A model generated the notes under the pieces. It saw nothing but the letters and a program-made list of their open reading frames with translations, was not told where the DNA came from and did no database searches. The translations under genes and the position numbers were made by a program. A DNA stretch of 64,000 bases from Acidobacteriota bacterium (lineage in GTDB: Bacteria > Acidobacteriota > Terriglobia > Bryobacterales > Bryobacteraceae). The DNA lies in the NCBI GenBank assembly GCA_029776225.1, contig JAKOTR010000054.1, positions 124,001 through 188,000 of the forward strand, in the 5' to 3' direction. This document shows, in pieces, positions 29,144 through 38,500 of the stretch (its first letter is position 1; each line of letters opens with the position of its first letter).

Positions 29144-30454
29144 TCAGACTTTCTCGGGAACCACGAAGGGCGTGCGGTACTGGCGGGTGAACATCGCCGT
29201 CGCTTCCTCGTCCCCTGGGCAAGTGTAGGTGGCCTCGTCGAACCGGATGCTCCGGCCGAGGCGGTACGAAATATTCGCCAGGTGAACCAGCGCCGCCGAA
29301 ATCGCTCCTTCCTCGATGGGCGCGTCGAGGTCTTCGTATTTGCGGCTCCGGACCGCCTGAATGAAGTTGGCCCACGGGCTTCCGCCCTGCGTGAGACTGG
29401 GGCCTGGCTCCTGGTCCGGACCCAGGAAGCTGTAGTACTTGTTGTAGCCTTCTACAACCACGTACCCCTTCGACCCGTACCAGATGTTGCCGATGGTGTT
29501 CCGGTCCTTTCTGCCCGGCGCGTCGTTGATGCCGGCTTCATGATTGCTGATCCAGTGCCGGACCGTGAACTCCAGCATCTTCTTTTTCCCGCCGGCGCCG
29601 TTGAATTCAAACAGCGCGGTGATGGTGTTGGGCGTCTCCTGATCGTCGTCGAACATGAAGTGCCCGCCGATTGCGGTGACCTTCGTCGGGTACGTTACGC
29701 CGAGCCCCCAGCGGGCATTGTCCATTTCGTGGATGCCCTGGTTGCCCATGTCGCCGTTGCCGTAATCCCAGAACCAGTGCCAGTTATAGTGGAAGCGGTT
29801 TCTCGTGAACGGGCGCACCGGTGCGGGTCCGAGCCAGAGATCGTAGTGCACTCCGGACGGCACGGGCTCGACCGGGGTCCGGCCGATCGTGTCGCGCCAC
29901 TTGAAGCAGATGCCCCTGGCAAGGTACACCTCGCCGATGAGTCCTTCCCGCATCTGCCTCACCGCTTCCTTCACCGCAACGCCCGAGCGGCTGTTCGTGC
30001 CGTGCTGCACGATGCGGTTGTACTTTTTTCGCGCGGCAACGATCTGCTTGGACTCAAACATGTTGTGCGAGCAAGGTTTTTCGACATAAACGTCCTTGCC
30101 CGCCTGCATCGACCAGATCGCCTGAAGCGTGTGGCTATGGTTCGGCGTGGCGATCGAGACGGCGTCGATAGATTTATCTTCAAGAAGCTTGCGGATATCA
30201 ACGTACGTCGCCGGGCGCTTCTTGGTAAGCTTCTCGACAAGCTGCACGCTCTGGTTGAGGATGCTCTCGTCGATATCGCACAGCGCGGCGATTTCCACGT
30301 TCGGCATTCTGGCGTATTGCTGTATGTGGGCTCTGCCCTGGCCTCTGAGGCCTACGCAGGCCACACGTACCGTATCGTTCGCGCTTGGAAGCGAGCTCGC
30401 ACGCAGGCTGCCCGTTACAGCCGCCGTGCCCATCAAGAAATGTCTGCGGTTCAT
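29144..30454 (-). CDS. Gfo/Idh/MocA family oxidoreductase with secretion signal
   Basis: A 436-residue NAD(P)-binding sugar or polyol dehydrogenase. The N-terminus MNRRHFLMGTAAVTGSL resembles a twin-arginine signal with an RRHFL motif, so export in folded form is likely, as is common for this family in Acidobacteria and Planctomycetes. The Rossmann segment VACVGLRGQGRAHI starts near residue 30, VEKPCSHN carries the conserved EKP lysine, and the C-terminal domain has WFWDYGNGDMGNQGIHEMD. A Shine-Dalgarno AGGAG lies 8 bases before the ATG. Substrate unknown; it stands alone as a single gene. Confidence 0.88.
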   Translation of the reverse strand: MNRRHFLMGTAAVTGSLRASSLPSANDTVRVACVGLRGQGRAHIQQYARMPNVEIAALCDIDESILNQSVQLVEKLTKKRPATYVDIRKLLEDKSIDAVSIATPNHSHTLQAIWSMQAGKDVYVEKPCSHNMFESKQIVAARKKYNRIVQHGTNSRSGVAVKEAVRQMREGLIGEVYLARGICFKWRDTIGRTPVEPVPSGVHYDLWLGPAPVRPFTRNRFHYNWHWFWDYGNGDMGNQGIHEMDNARWGLGVTYPTKVTAIGGHFMFDDDQETPNTITALFEFNGAGGKKKMLEFTVRHWISNHEAGINDAPGRKDRNTIGNIWYGSKGYVVVEGYNKYYSFLGPDQEPGPSLTQGGSPWANFIQAVRSRKYEDLDAPIEEGAISAALVHLANISYRLGRSIRFDEATYTCPGDEEATAMFTRQYRTPFVVPEKV

Positions 30455-30492
30455 CTGATGTCTCCTGTCGATAGTCGCACCGGATGTTAAAT

Positions 30493-30501
30493 ACTATAGC
30501 A
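30493..30501 (-). promoter_or_regulatory. Extended -10 promoter of the Gfo/Idh gene
   Basis: On the minus strand TGCTATAGT (TGn followed by TATAGT) lies about 40 bp upstream of the ATG, fitting an extended -10 promoter. The expected -35 position shows only a poor GGATCA. Leader length and ribosome site are normal. Confidence 0.4.
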
Positions 30502-30614
30502 ATGCTGGCCGGGAATGATCCGGTTGCAAAGCCTGCCCGACTATGATCGGCTGAAAGAGACGGGCCGGTTCCCCAAACGCGCGAAAGGACCGGCACGCCG
30601 GAGGGCTGGACGTT

Positions 30615-31112
30615 ATGGAAAAGGCGATGTTTGCCGCCGGGTGTTTCTGGGGAGTCGAAGAGACGTTCCGCCGCATAGACGGCGTCACCTCCACCAGGGT
30701 AGGTTACGCCGGCGGCTGGGTTCCCAATCCTACTTACGAAGAGGTCTGCACCGGCCACACCGGCCATGCCGAGACCGTAGAAATCGAATTCGACCCGGCG
30801 CGCGTCAGCTACACGGACTTGCTGCGCGTCTTCTGGGAAATGCACGACCCCACAACGCCCAACCGCCAGGGGCCGGATATCGGCACGCAGTACCGTTCCG
30901 TGATCTTTTTCCACACGCCGGAGCAGGAGGCCGCCGCAAGAGCCTCAAAAGCCGCGCTGGAGCGCTCGGGGCGGTATCGCAATCCCATCGTGACTGAAAT
31001 CGTTCCCGCCCCGCCGTTCTATCCCGCGGAGGAATACCATCAGCGGTATCTGGAAAAGCGCGGCCTCGCCGCCCATTGCCACAGTCCGGTCTCCGAGCCG
31101 CCGCGGGGTTAA
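30615..31112 (+). CDS. msrA: Peptide-methionine (S)-S-oxide reductase
   Basis: MsrA repairs oxidised methionine in proteins. The 165-residue protein has the catalytic GCFWG with the nucleophilic cysteine at residue 10, GYAGG near residue 33, the [16 protein letters not shown] segment, [13 protein letters not shown], and the C-terminal [12 protein letters not shown]. There are no further cysteines in the last 40 residues, so resolving may occur through thioredoxin directly. The stop lies 50 bp before a DinB-family gene, with a separate ribosome site. Confidence 0.95.
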   Translation: MEKAMFAAGCFWGVEETFRRIDGVTSTRVGYAGGWVPNPTYEEVCTGHTGHAETVEIEFDPARVSYTDLLRVFWEMHDPTTPNRQGPDIGTQYRSVIFFHTPEQEAAARASKAALERSGRYRNPIVTEIVPAPPFYPAEEYHQRYLEKRGLAAHCHSPVSEPPRG

Positions 31113-31162
31113 GCTGGTCATAGGGGCGTTCCTGCCCGGCCCGCCCTATTCGGAGGTACAAC

Positions 31163-31675
31163 ATGGAACCCCAGCAAGCGTTGTTCCTGCGCGATTTCCT
31201 GGTTCCGCGGTTTGAGGAAGAGATACGGGAAACCGCCCGCGTGCTCGCTGCCGTCCCGGAAATCCACCGCGAATACCGGCCCGACCCGAAGTCGCGGAGC
31301 GCGCTGGAACTCGCCTGGCACATCGTCAGTTCCGAAATCTGGTACTTGGAAGGCATCGTGCAAGGCCACTTTGCACCCGAGCCGGCACGCCTGCCGCGGC
31401 ACATACGCAGCATTCAGGACATCATCGAGCTGCACCGGACAAGCGTGCCCGAACTGCTCGGCCAGGTGCGGCAACTCAAGGAAGCGGAACTTCTGCGGCA
31501 AGTGCCGGTCAACTCGCAGAACCATCCCGCGGTCGTCTATCTGATGAATTTGATCCGGCACACCGCCCACCATCGCGGGCAGCTATGCTCCTACCTGCGG
31601 CCGATGGGCGCGAAAGTGCCCACGGTCTACGGCGACATGGGAGACGAACCGGCGCCCGCGCCGGCGCGATACTGA
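31163..31675 (+). CDS. DinB family protein
   Basis: A 170-residue four-helix-bundle protein of the DinB/YfiT-like superfamily, often metal-dependent hydrolases or thiol S-transferases. Likely metal ligands are the histidine in LELAWHIVSSE (residue ~52) and the pair in NLIRHTAHHRGQL near residue 135, which fits the usual three-histidine site. The ATG has a good Shine-Dalgarno (GGAGG) 6 bases upstream. A second, unrelated-looking DinB gene lies at 42638. Substrate unknown. Confidence 0.82.
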   Translation: MEPQQALFLRDFLVPRFEEEIRETARVLAAVPEIHREYRPDPKSRSALELAWHIVSSEIWYLEGIVQGHFAPEPARLPRHIRSIQDIIELHRTSVPELLGQVRQLKEAELLRQVPVNSQNHPAVVYLMNLIRHTAHHRGQLCSYLRPMGAKVPTVYGDMGDEPAPAPARY

Positions 31676-31677
31676 GC

Positions 31678-31698
31678 CGGGCGGCCTGAAACCGCCCG
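31678..31698. terminator. Hairpin between convergent genes
   Basis: Perfect 7-bp inverted repeat CGGGCGG (31678-31684) / CCGCCCG (31692-31698) with a 7-nt loop. It fills the gap between the DinB stop and the stop of the convergent ATPase gene. Confidence 0.45.
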
Positions 31699-31699
31699 A

Positions 31700-32452
31700 T
31701 CACCTCATCTTGGTAATGCGGTAATCGCGCATTGCCGGCAGGCGCACGAGTTCGCACATTTCAAACAGCCTGGAGCGCGCCCGCTCGCCAATTTTATCGG
31801 CCAGCGTGGCACGGTACTCCACCTGCGCAACGCCGGCAGTGCGCTGGACGATAGCATCGCCGGCATCGGGATCGGGCAGATTCGTCGTCGCCAGCAGCGG
31901 TTTGCGCTCATTGCAGCGCTGCGTGACGATCGAAGTCATGATGTCCTGAACCCACTCGGTCGCCCGCTGGGAGCCGATATCGTCGAGCAGCAGCACGGGA
32001 GCCTGCAGGCAACATTCGTACGCGCTGCGATCGCCCGCGCCCGCCTCGGCGTTCCACCCCGCTCTGATGCGCTCCAGCAGGTTGCTGTAGTCGAAGAACA
32101 GCCCTTCAAAGCCCTTGGCGATCAACGCCCGGAGAACGGCTACCGCCAGGTGGGTCTTGCCCGTACCTGTCGGCCCCATCAGCAGCAGGCCGGGCTTCGG
32201 ACCGAAGGGAAACTCCCGGATGTACGCTTTCACCCTCACCAGAATCCGGCTCAGGTGGTCATACGCGATGGGATTATCGCTCGGGAGGACGAAGTTATCG
32301 AAGGAGGCGTTGCGGTACAGCGGCGGGATGTTGGCGTTGGCCTCCAAATCCGGCTGCTGCGCCTCCAGCGCACACGCGCAACGCTCCGCACCCGAGATGC
32401 CGTCGCGCTCCACGATAATCCATCCCGTTCCTCCGCACTTCTCGCACGCCAT
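31700..32452 (-). CDS. DnaC/IstB-type ATP-binding protein with N-terminal zinc motif
   Basis: A 250-residue AAA+ ATPase related to the helicase loaders DnaC/DnaI and to IS21 IstB. The Walker A motif is GPTGTGKTHLA, Walker B LLLDDIG, and sensor 1 ATTNLP; an arginine finger is plausible in the AGVAQVEYRATL region. The N-terminus has CEKCGGTGW followed by RCACA, a CxxC...CxC zinc-binding pattern like DnaI. There is no adjacent transposase or inverted repeat, so IS21 origin is unlikely. A replication role (helicase loading) is the best guess. ATG at 32452 is chosen, since the cysteine motif begins at residue 3. Confidence 0.8.
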   Translation of the reverse strand: MACEKCGGTGWIIVERDGISGAERCACALEAQQPDLEANANIPPLYRNASFDNFVLPSDNPIAYDHLSRILVRVKAYIREFPFGPKPGLLLMGPTGTGKTHLAVAVLRALIAKGFEGLFFDYSNLLERIRAGWNAEAGAGDRSAYECCLQAPVLLLDDIGSQRATEWVQDIMTSIVTQRCNERKPLLATTNLPDPDAGDAIVQRTAGVAQVEYRATLADKIGERARSRLFEMCELVRLPAMRDYRITKMR

Positions 32453-32499
32453 CGGCCCCATTATCCATCACGCAGCCGCAGGGAAGCGATTAGAGCACG

Positions 32500-32982
32500 C
32501 TATTCGATCTCGGCGAGCACCTCGCCCGCCGCCACGGTGGCCCCCTCGCGAACCGGCAGAAGCGCCACGCGCCCGGCCTTCGGCGCCTTCATCTCGTTCT
32601 GCATTTTCATGGCTTCCACCACGAGGAGCCCTTCTCCCGCCTCGACGGCGTCGCCCTGCGCCACGAGCAGCCGGACCACCTTCCCCGGCATCGGCGAAAC
32701 CACCTTTTGCCGCCCTTCCCGCTGAACGCCGCCGGGGGCGCGGCTCAACTTCCGCGGATCGCTCACTTCCAGCACGAAGCGGCGGCCGCGTATGTGGACG
32801 GCCAGGCCCTCCTCGACCGCCTCGACGCGCGCCTCGAAGCTCCTGGTCCCCAGCAGCACAGAGTACAGCCCCGGCTCAACCTCGATCACCGAGGCGCGGC
32901 GGCCGTCCGCGATCCAGTCTTGCCCGTCGCGCTCGATGCGAAGCGGGCGCGATTTGCCGCCGCTGCGAACGTGCAGAATCAT
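32500..32982 (-). CDS. Biotin carboxyl carrier (biotin/lipoyl attachment) protein
   Basis: A 160-residue protein whose last 75 residues form a biotinyl domain with the attachment motif VVEAMKMQNEMKAP (lysine at ~126), preceded by the PMPGKVVRLLVAQGDAV hammerhead strand pair. The first ~80 residues (MILHVRSGGKSRPLRIERDG...) resemble the BT domain that joins biotin carboxylase to carboxyltransferase in acyl-CoA carboxylases such as propionyl-CoA carboxylase. The ATG overlaps the biotin carboxylase stop as ATGA, so the two chains are made together. Together they would equal one long alpha subunit split in two. Confidence 0.88.
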   Translation of the reverse strand: MILHVRSGGKSRPLRIERDGQDWIADGRRASVIEVEPGLYSVLLGTRSFEARVEAVEEGLAVHIRGRRFVLEVSDPRKLSRAPGGVQREGRQKVVSPMPGKVVRLLVAQGDAVEAGEGLLVVEAMKMQNEMKAPKAGRVALLPVREGATVAAGEVLAEIE

Positions 32983-34484
32983 CGGAATAGCCTCTCCCTG
33001 CCCTGCGTGCGCCAGCGGCTCGGCGCCTCTGTGCACGGCGGCGGCATGACTTCCCCGTGGGTGATGGTATGAATGGCGGCCACCATCGCGGCGACGTGCT
33101 CGATGTCGGGATCGCCGTCCTCCGCGGGAAACGCCTTGCGCCGCATGAAATCGTCGATGAAGCCGGTGTGCAGCAGCCCCTGCCGGTAGAGCTCGTCGGC
33201 AAAGACGTGGCGGTAGAATTCGAGCGTGGTCTTGATGCCGTCCACCGAATACTCGTCGAGCGCGCGAACCATCCTCTGCACCGCCTGTTCGCGTGTCCGC
33301 CCCCAGACGGCCAGTTTCGCCAGCAGGGGATCGTAGTCGATCGGCACGGTCCAGCCCACATAGACGCCCGCATCCAGCCGGATGCCCGGACCGTACGGGC
33401 GGCGCAGCGCGGTGACCCGGCCGGGCGACGGGAAAAAGTTGTTGTACGGGTCCTCGGCGTAGATGCGGCACTCGATGGCGTGCCCGCGCCAGGCCACATC
33501 CTGCTGGCGGATATCGAGTTCCTCGCCGGCCGCGAGGCGCAGTTGCAAGTGCACGAGGTCGTATCCGGTGACCAGCTCGGTGACGGGGTGTTCCACCTGC
33601 AACCGCGTGTTCATCTCAAGGAAATAGAAATTGCGGTCGCGGTCCAGGAGGAATTCCACCGTGCCGGCGTTGACGTACCCCGCCGCCCGCGCCGCGCGCA
33701 GAGCCGCTTCCCCCATCGCCTCCCGCAGCCCGGGATGGCACTCCACCAGCGGCGATGGGCACTCCTCGATCACCTTCTGATGTCTCCGCTGTATCGAGCA
33801 CTCGCGCTCCCCGAGGTGAATCATGTTGCCGTAGCGGTCCGCCAGGATCTGGATTTCGACATGGCGCGGCTGCTCGATCAGCTTTTCGACGTAGACTTCG
33901 TCGCTGCGGAAAGCGCGCCCGGCTTCGCTGGCGGCATCGCGAAAGGCGGATTCGAGTTCGGCCTCGGAGTCCACGCGTCGCAGCCCCTTTCCCCCTCCGC
34001 CCAGCGCGGCTTTCAAGAACACGGGATAGCCGAAGCGCGCCGCCGCTTCCCGCGCCTCGGCCACGCTGCCCACAGCCTTCTCGGTTCCGGGGACGACGGG
34101 CACTCCCGCGGACATAGCAAGCCGCCGCGCGGCCGTTTTCGATCCGACGGCGCGAATGACGCTCGAAGGCGGCCCCACGAAGACGATGCCCGCCTGCTCG
34201 CAAGCCTCGGCGAAGTCGGCGTCCTCGCTCAGGAAACCGTAACCGGGATGGATGGCTTCCGCGCCAGTGGCGCGCGCGGCGTCAAGGATGCGATCGATCC
34301 GCAGGTAGCTCTCCCGCGACGGCGAAGGACCGATGTGCACGGCTTCATCGGCCATTCGCACGTGCAGCGCGGTGCGGTCGGCATCGGAAAAGACTGCGAC
34401 GCTCGCGACATTCAGCTCGCGGAGAGCGCGGATGACACGCACCGCGATCTCTCCGCGATTGGCAACCAGGACTTTACGGAACAT
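32979..34484 (-). CDS. Biotin carboxylase subunit of an acyl-CoA carboxylase
   Basis: A 501-residue ATP-grasp enzyme that carboxylates biotin with bicarbonate and ATP. Landmarks in order: MFRKVLVANRGEIAVRVIRA at the N-terminus, IHPGYGFLSED, the glycine-rich ATP loop KAALGGGGKGLR, ECSIQRRHQKVIEE, FLEMNTRLQVEHPVTE and HAIECRIYAEDP. The C-terminal 50 residues extend beyond bacterial AccC (about 450) and resemble acyl-CoA carboxylase alpha chains. It is followed by its biotin carrier, but no carboxyltransferase beta subunit is nearby, so the substrate acyl-CoA (acetyl-, propionyl- or methylcrotonyl-) is undetermined. Confidence 0.92.
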   Translation of the reverse strand: MFRKVLVANRGEIAVRVIRALRELNVASVAVFSDADRTALHVRMADEAVHIGPSPSRESYLRIDRILDAARATGAEAIHPGYGFLSEDADFAEACEQAGIVFVGPPSSVIRAVGSKTAARRLAMSAGVPVVPGTEKAVGSVAEAREAAARFGYPVFLKAALGGGGKGLRRVDSEAELESAFRDAASEAGRAFRSDEVYVEKLIEQPRHVEIQILADRYGNMIHLGERECSIQRRHQKVIEECPSPLVECHPGLREAMGEAALRAARAAGYVNAGTVEFLLDRDRNFYFLEMNTRLQVEHPVTELVTGYDLVHLQLRLAAGEELDIRQQDVAWRGHAIECRIYAEDPYNNFFPSPGRVTALRRPYGPGIRLDAGVYVGWTVPIDYDPLLAKLAVWGRTREQAVQRMVRALDEYSVDGIKTTLEFYRHVFADELYRQGLLHTGFIDDFMRRKAFPAEDGDPDIEHVAAMVAAIHTITHGEVMPPPCTEAPSRWRTQGRERLFR

Positions 34485-34581
34485 TCAACGGCTTCGCCAG
34501 CCTTTACTTGCGATTGTAGCGCGCCGCCTGGCGGAAGGCCGGGCTCGCCGTTATCGGCCTTGTTGCCCGGTTGCGGGCAGC

Positions 34582-35310
34582 TTACAACCTGCCGAACTTC
34601 TCGACGGCTTTCGAAAGCGACTTGAATTGCTCGATGAAGGGATACGTGGAGTGCTCGGTGAAATCGAGTTCCTGCGCCTTCTTGAGCACCTCGGCCGCGT
34701 TCTTGCGCGGCACCACGACCACGCCGTCTTCGTCAGCCACGATGATATCGCCGGGGTTGACGGTCACGCCGTCGCAGGTCACCGGCACGTTGGCCACCGC
34801 GCGGTAGTGCCCGATGGTCGTCCCCGGAGCCACGCCGCGGCTGAAGACCGGGAATTGCAGCCTCCTGAGCTGCGGGGTGTCGCGGATCGATGCATCGACC
34901 ACCGCGCCCACGACGCCGCGATACTTCAGGGTGGTCCCCATCAACCCGCCGAGCGCGCCATACCTCAGGCCGTCTTCCGCCACAAGCACGAAAACCGATC
35001 CGGCCGGGGCAGTGTCGATCGCATTGATCATCGCCTGCGTCGCCGCGGAACCCTCCTTATGCTCTTCCCTCTTCAGGAGGACTGTCACCGCAGGCCCCGC
35101 GAACCTGGTCGGAAACAGCGGGCGCATGTCGCCGCCCATGTAATTCTGCGTGCCATAGAGTTGCTCGATGGCGTCGGCAATCGATGCCACTTCCGTGTTG
35201 CGGAAACCTTCAATCAGCGCGTCCTGCTGCGGCTGAGCAAACATCCAGCCCACGAACAAAAGCGCGGCAAGCGCCGGAATCGTCCAGATGAACCATTTCT
35301 TCTTTGTCAT
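34582..35310 (-). CDS. RraA-family (HMG/CHA aldolase-like) protein with N-terminal signal/anchor
   Basis: A 242-residue protein. Residues ~5-25 (KKKWFIWTIPALAALLFVGW) form a signal peptide or membrane anchor. The rest is the RraA fold shared by ribonuclease E inhibitor RraA and 4-hydroxy-4-methyl-2-oxoglutarate aldolases. The metal/oxaloacetate site is recognisable as GALGGLMGTTLKYRGVVG followed by DASIRD (the G-x20-R-x-D pattern), and GDIIVADEDGVVVVP is the family C-terminal signature. Catalytic residues seem intact, so an aldolase or decarboxylase activity is possible. Export of an RraA-like enzyme is unusual. A GGAG ribosome site precedes the ATG. Confidence 0.82.
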   Translation of the reverse strand: MTKKKWFIWTIPALAALLFVGWMFAQPQQDALIEGFRNTEVASIADAIEQLYGTQNYMGGDMRPLFPTRFAGPAVTVLLKREEHKEGSAATQAMINAIDTAPAGSVFVLVAEDGLRYGALGGLMGTTLKYRGVVGAVVDASIRDTPQLRRLQFPVFSRGVAPGTTIGHYRAVANVPVTCDGVTVNPGDIIVADEDGVVVVPRKNAAEVLKKAQELDFTEHSTYPFIEQFKSLSKAVEKFGRL

Positions 35311-35525
35311 ATTGATTGCTCCGTGAAAAGTGAATTCAATTTACCGCATCTGCATGGCGCCCGGAGCGTCGTCCGCTTTCCGGCCGCGGCGGGGCAATGG
35401 CCCCCGGTTGATAAAGACCACAACGCCAGTCCTCGATGTTTACCACACCCCCGGCGGCCCCTGCATTCCTCCTCCACTTCCTGTAGACTCTTATTCCGAA
35501 CGGAAATTCAGGAGGATCGCGCGTC

Positions 35526-38500
35526 ATGAAGCGAAGTGCCCGCCTTTGCCTATTATTCCTCGTGACTTTCAGCCTGATCGCACAAGCTGCGCCCGCGGTG
35601 AAGGTCTGGGAGGAAAAGACGAACATCCCCACTTACCTTGCCGGCCCGCCCGAGCCCAACCCGATCTTTTATTTCGGGCGGCAATCGCAGGGCGCCGAGG
35701 GCCGTGTATATCCCTATCCCCTCTACGACATCCTGACCCACAAGAAAGTGGACAAGCAGTACACGATGGTCTACCTCGAAAACGAGTATGTGAGGATCGG
35801 CGTGCTGCCTGAGATTGGCGGCCGCGTCTTCGAGGGGGTAGATAAAACCAACGGCTATCATTTCTTTTACCGCCAGCACGTCATCAAGCCGGCCCTGATC
35901 GGACTGATCGGCGCGTGGATCTCAGGCGGCATCGAGTGGAACATCCCGCACCACCATCGCGCCACGACCTTCATCCCGGTACAGTACCGCATCGAAGAGC
36001 ACCCCGACGGCAGCAAGACGGTGTGGGTGGGCGAGCTGGAGGTGCGGCACCGCATGCGTTGGGCCGTCGGCTACACGCTGCGGCCCGGAAAGGCCTACCT
36101 GGAAGTTTCCCTGCGCATAGTCAACCGGACGCCGGTGGTGAACACGATGTTGTGCTTCGCCAACGTGGCGGTGCACACCAACGAGAATTATCAGGTCATT
36201 TTCCCGCCCCGCACGCAATTCGGCACGCACCACCACAAGCGCGAATTCACCACCTGGCCCATCGCCAACGGCCGCTATGGCGGCGCGGAGTTCAACGGAG
36301 TGGACGTGAGCTGGTACAAAAACCACATCGCCTCGAACTCGATCTTTGCCTGGAATTACGAGGACGATTTCCTGGCCGGCTACGACCACGGCAAACAGGC
36401 GGGCACGATGAGCGTCGCCGACCACAACATCGTCCCCGGCAAGAAGCTATGGACCTGGGGCAACGGCCCGCGCGGCCGCATCTGGGACCGTCTCCTCACC
36501 GACGATGACGGCCCATACATCGAGCTGATGGTGGGCGCCTATTCGGACAACCAGCCCGACTACAGTTGGCTTCAGCCCTTCGATACGAAGTCGTTTGAAA
36601 TGTACTTCTATCCCTTCCGCGACATCGGAGGCGTGAAGAATGCCAACCTGGACGCCGCCGTCAACCTGGAGATCAAGGACGGCACAGCGCAACTGGGCTT
36701 CTACACGACGTCGGCCCACCCGTCCGCAACCATGAGGCTGACCGCCGGCAGCAAGGTGCTCTTCGAACAGAAGGCCCCGATCAACCCCGCCAAGCCGTTC
36801 ACCACGAAGGTCAACCTGCCCGCAGGCATCGACCAGTACAGCTTGCGCGCGTCGATTTCGGCCAACGGAAAGGAGCTGGTTTCCTATTCGCCGATCCGGC
36901 TGGAAAAGCTGCCGATGCCGGAACCCGTCACGCCGCCGCCCCCGCCGCAGGAGATCAAGACGAACGAGGAGCTTTACCTGACCGGTCTCCGCATCGAGCA
37001 GTTCCATAACCCCGATCTCGATCCCGAACCGTATTGGGAAGAAGCTCTCCGCCGCGACCCGGGCGACGTGCGGGTGAACACCGCGCTCGGCATCAACTAT
37101 TTGAAAAAGGCCCGCTTCGCGGACGCGGAAAAACACTTCCGTAAGGCCATCGAACGGCTCACCTACAAGTACACAACGCCGAAAGACGCCGAGCCGATCT
37201 ACTATCTCGGGCTGGCGCTCAAGATGCAAGGCAAGACCGACGAGGCGTTCACCAATCTCTACAAAGCCACCTGGAACCTGCACTGGCGCGGCCAGGGTTA
37301 TTATTCGCTGGCGGAAATTGCCGCCGCGCGGGGCGACATGAACGCGGCGCTTAATTTCGTCGACCGCTCGATCGAATCGAACGCGCTGAACATCCGGGCT
37401 CTGAGCCTGAAGGCCGCCGTGCTGCGCCACCTCGACCGGCCCAAAGATGCCTTGCAGGTGGTGGCGGAAGCAGAGCGCAAGATCGACCCGCTCGATGTCC
37501 GCCTGATGGCGGAACGCTGGCTGGCGTCCAAGAGCCCCGACGCCGCACAGCGGCTCGCCAGGACGATGAACGATGCCCCGGCCACCGCGGTGGAGACAGC
37601 GGCCGAGTACCTCGCCGCCGGCCTCTGGCAGGATGGCACCGACGTGCTGCTCCAGGCCGTTTCCGCCGCTCCCGACAAATCGAAGATCAACGCGATGGTT
37701 TATTACTACCTCGCCTACTTCGCGGAAAAGCTCGGGCAGCAGTCCAAGGCGGCGGAATACTACCGCCTGGCCGCCTCCATGCCCCCCGATTACGTGTTCC
37801 CGTTCGAATTGGAGGCGATCGAGGTGCTCCGGCAGGCCATGAAAGCCAATCCGCGCGATGCCCGGGCGCCCTACTACCTGGGCAACCTGCTGTTTGATTT
37901 GCAGCCCGAGGAAGCCATCCGGCTGTGGGAGACCTCGGCGTCGCTCGATCCTTCCTTCCCCATCGTGCACCGCAATCTGGCCATCGCTTACTCGCACCGG
38001 AACAGCGGCAACTCGCTGGATAAGGCGATCGCGCACCTGGAAAAGGCGGTCTCGCTCGAGCGCAAGTATCCGCTCCACTTCGCCGAGCTCGATGAGCTGT
38101 ACGAGGCGGCGGGTGTCGCGCCCGAGAAACGCCTCGCGCTGCTCGAAAAGAACCACAGCGTGGTCACCGGGCGGGACGACGCCCTGAACCGCGAGATCAG
38201 CCTGAAGGTGGCGGCGGGCAAGTACGACGAGGCCATCCAGTATCTGACCGGGCGGCGGTTCGCGGTTTGGGAAGGCGCCAACCTGAACGTCACCGAGCAG
38301 TGGATCAACGCCCATCTGCTGCGCGGCCAACAACGTCTGGCCGCAAAGAACTACCGGGGGGCGCTGGCCGATTTCCAAGCCGCCGCCAACGTGCCGGACA
38401 ACCTTCCGCTGGAAGGAATGAGCGGCGGCCGCGAAGCCGAAATCGCATACTGGACGGGCGTCGCTTATGCCGGGCTCGGCGATCAGGCTCAGGCCAGGCA

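Noticed and set aside
31700-32452. IS21 IstB remnant
   Set aside because: ATPase is intact but no transposase, terminal repeats or target duplication are visible, and the N-terminal zinc motif fits DnaI-type loaders better.
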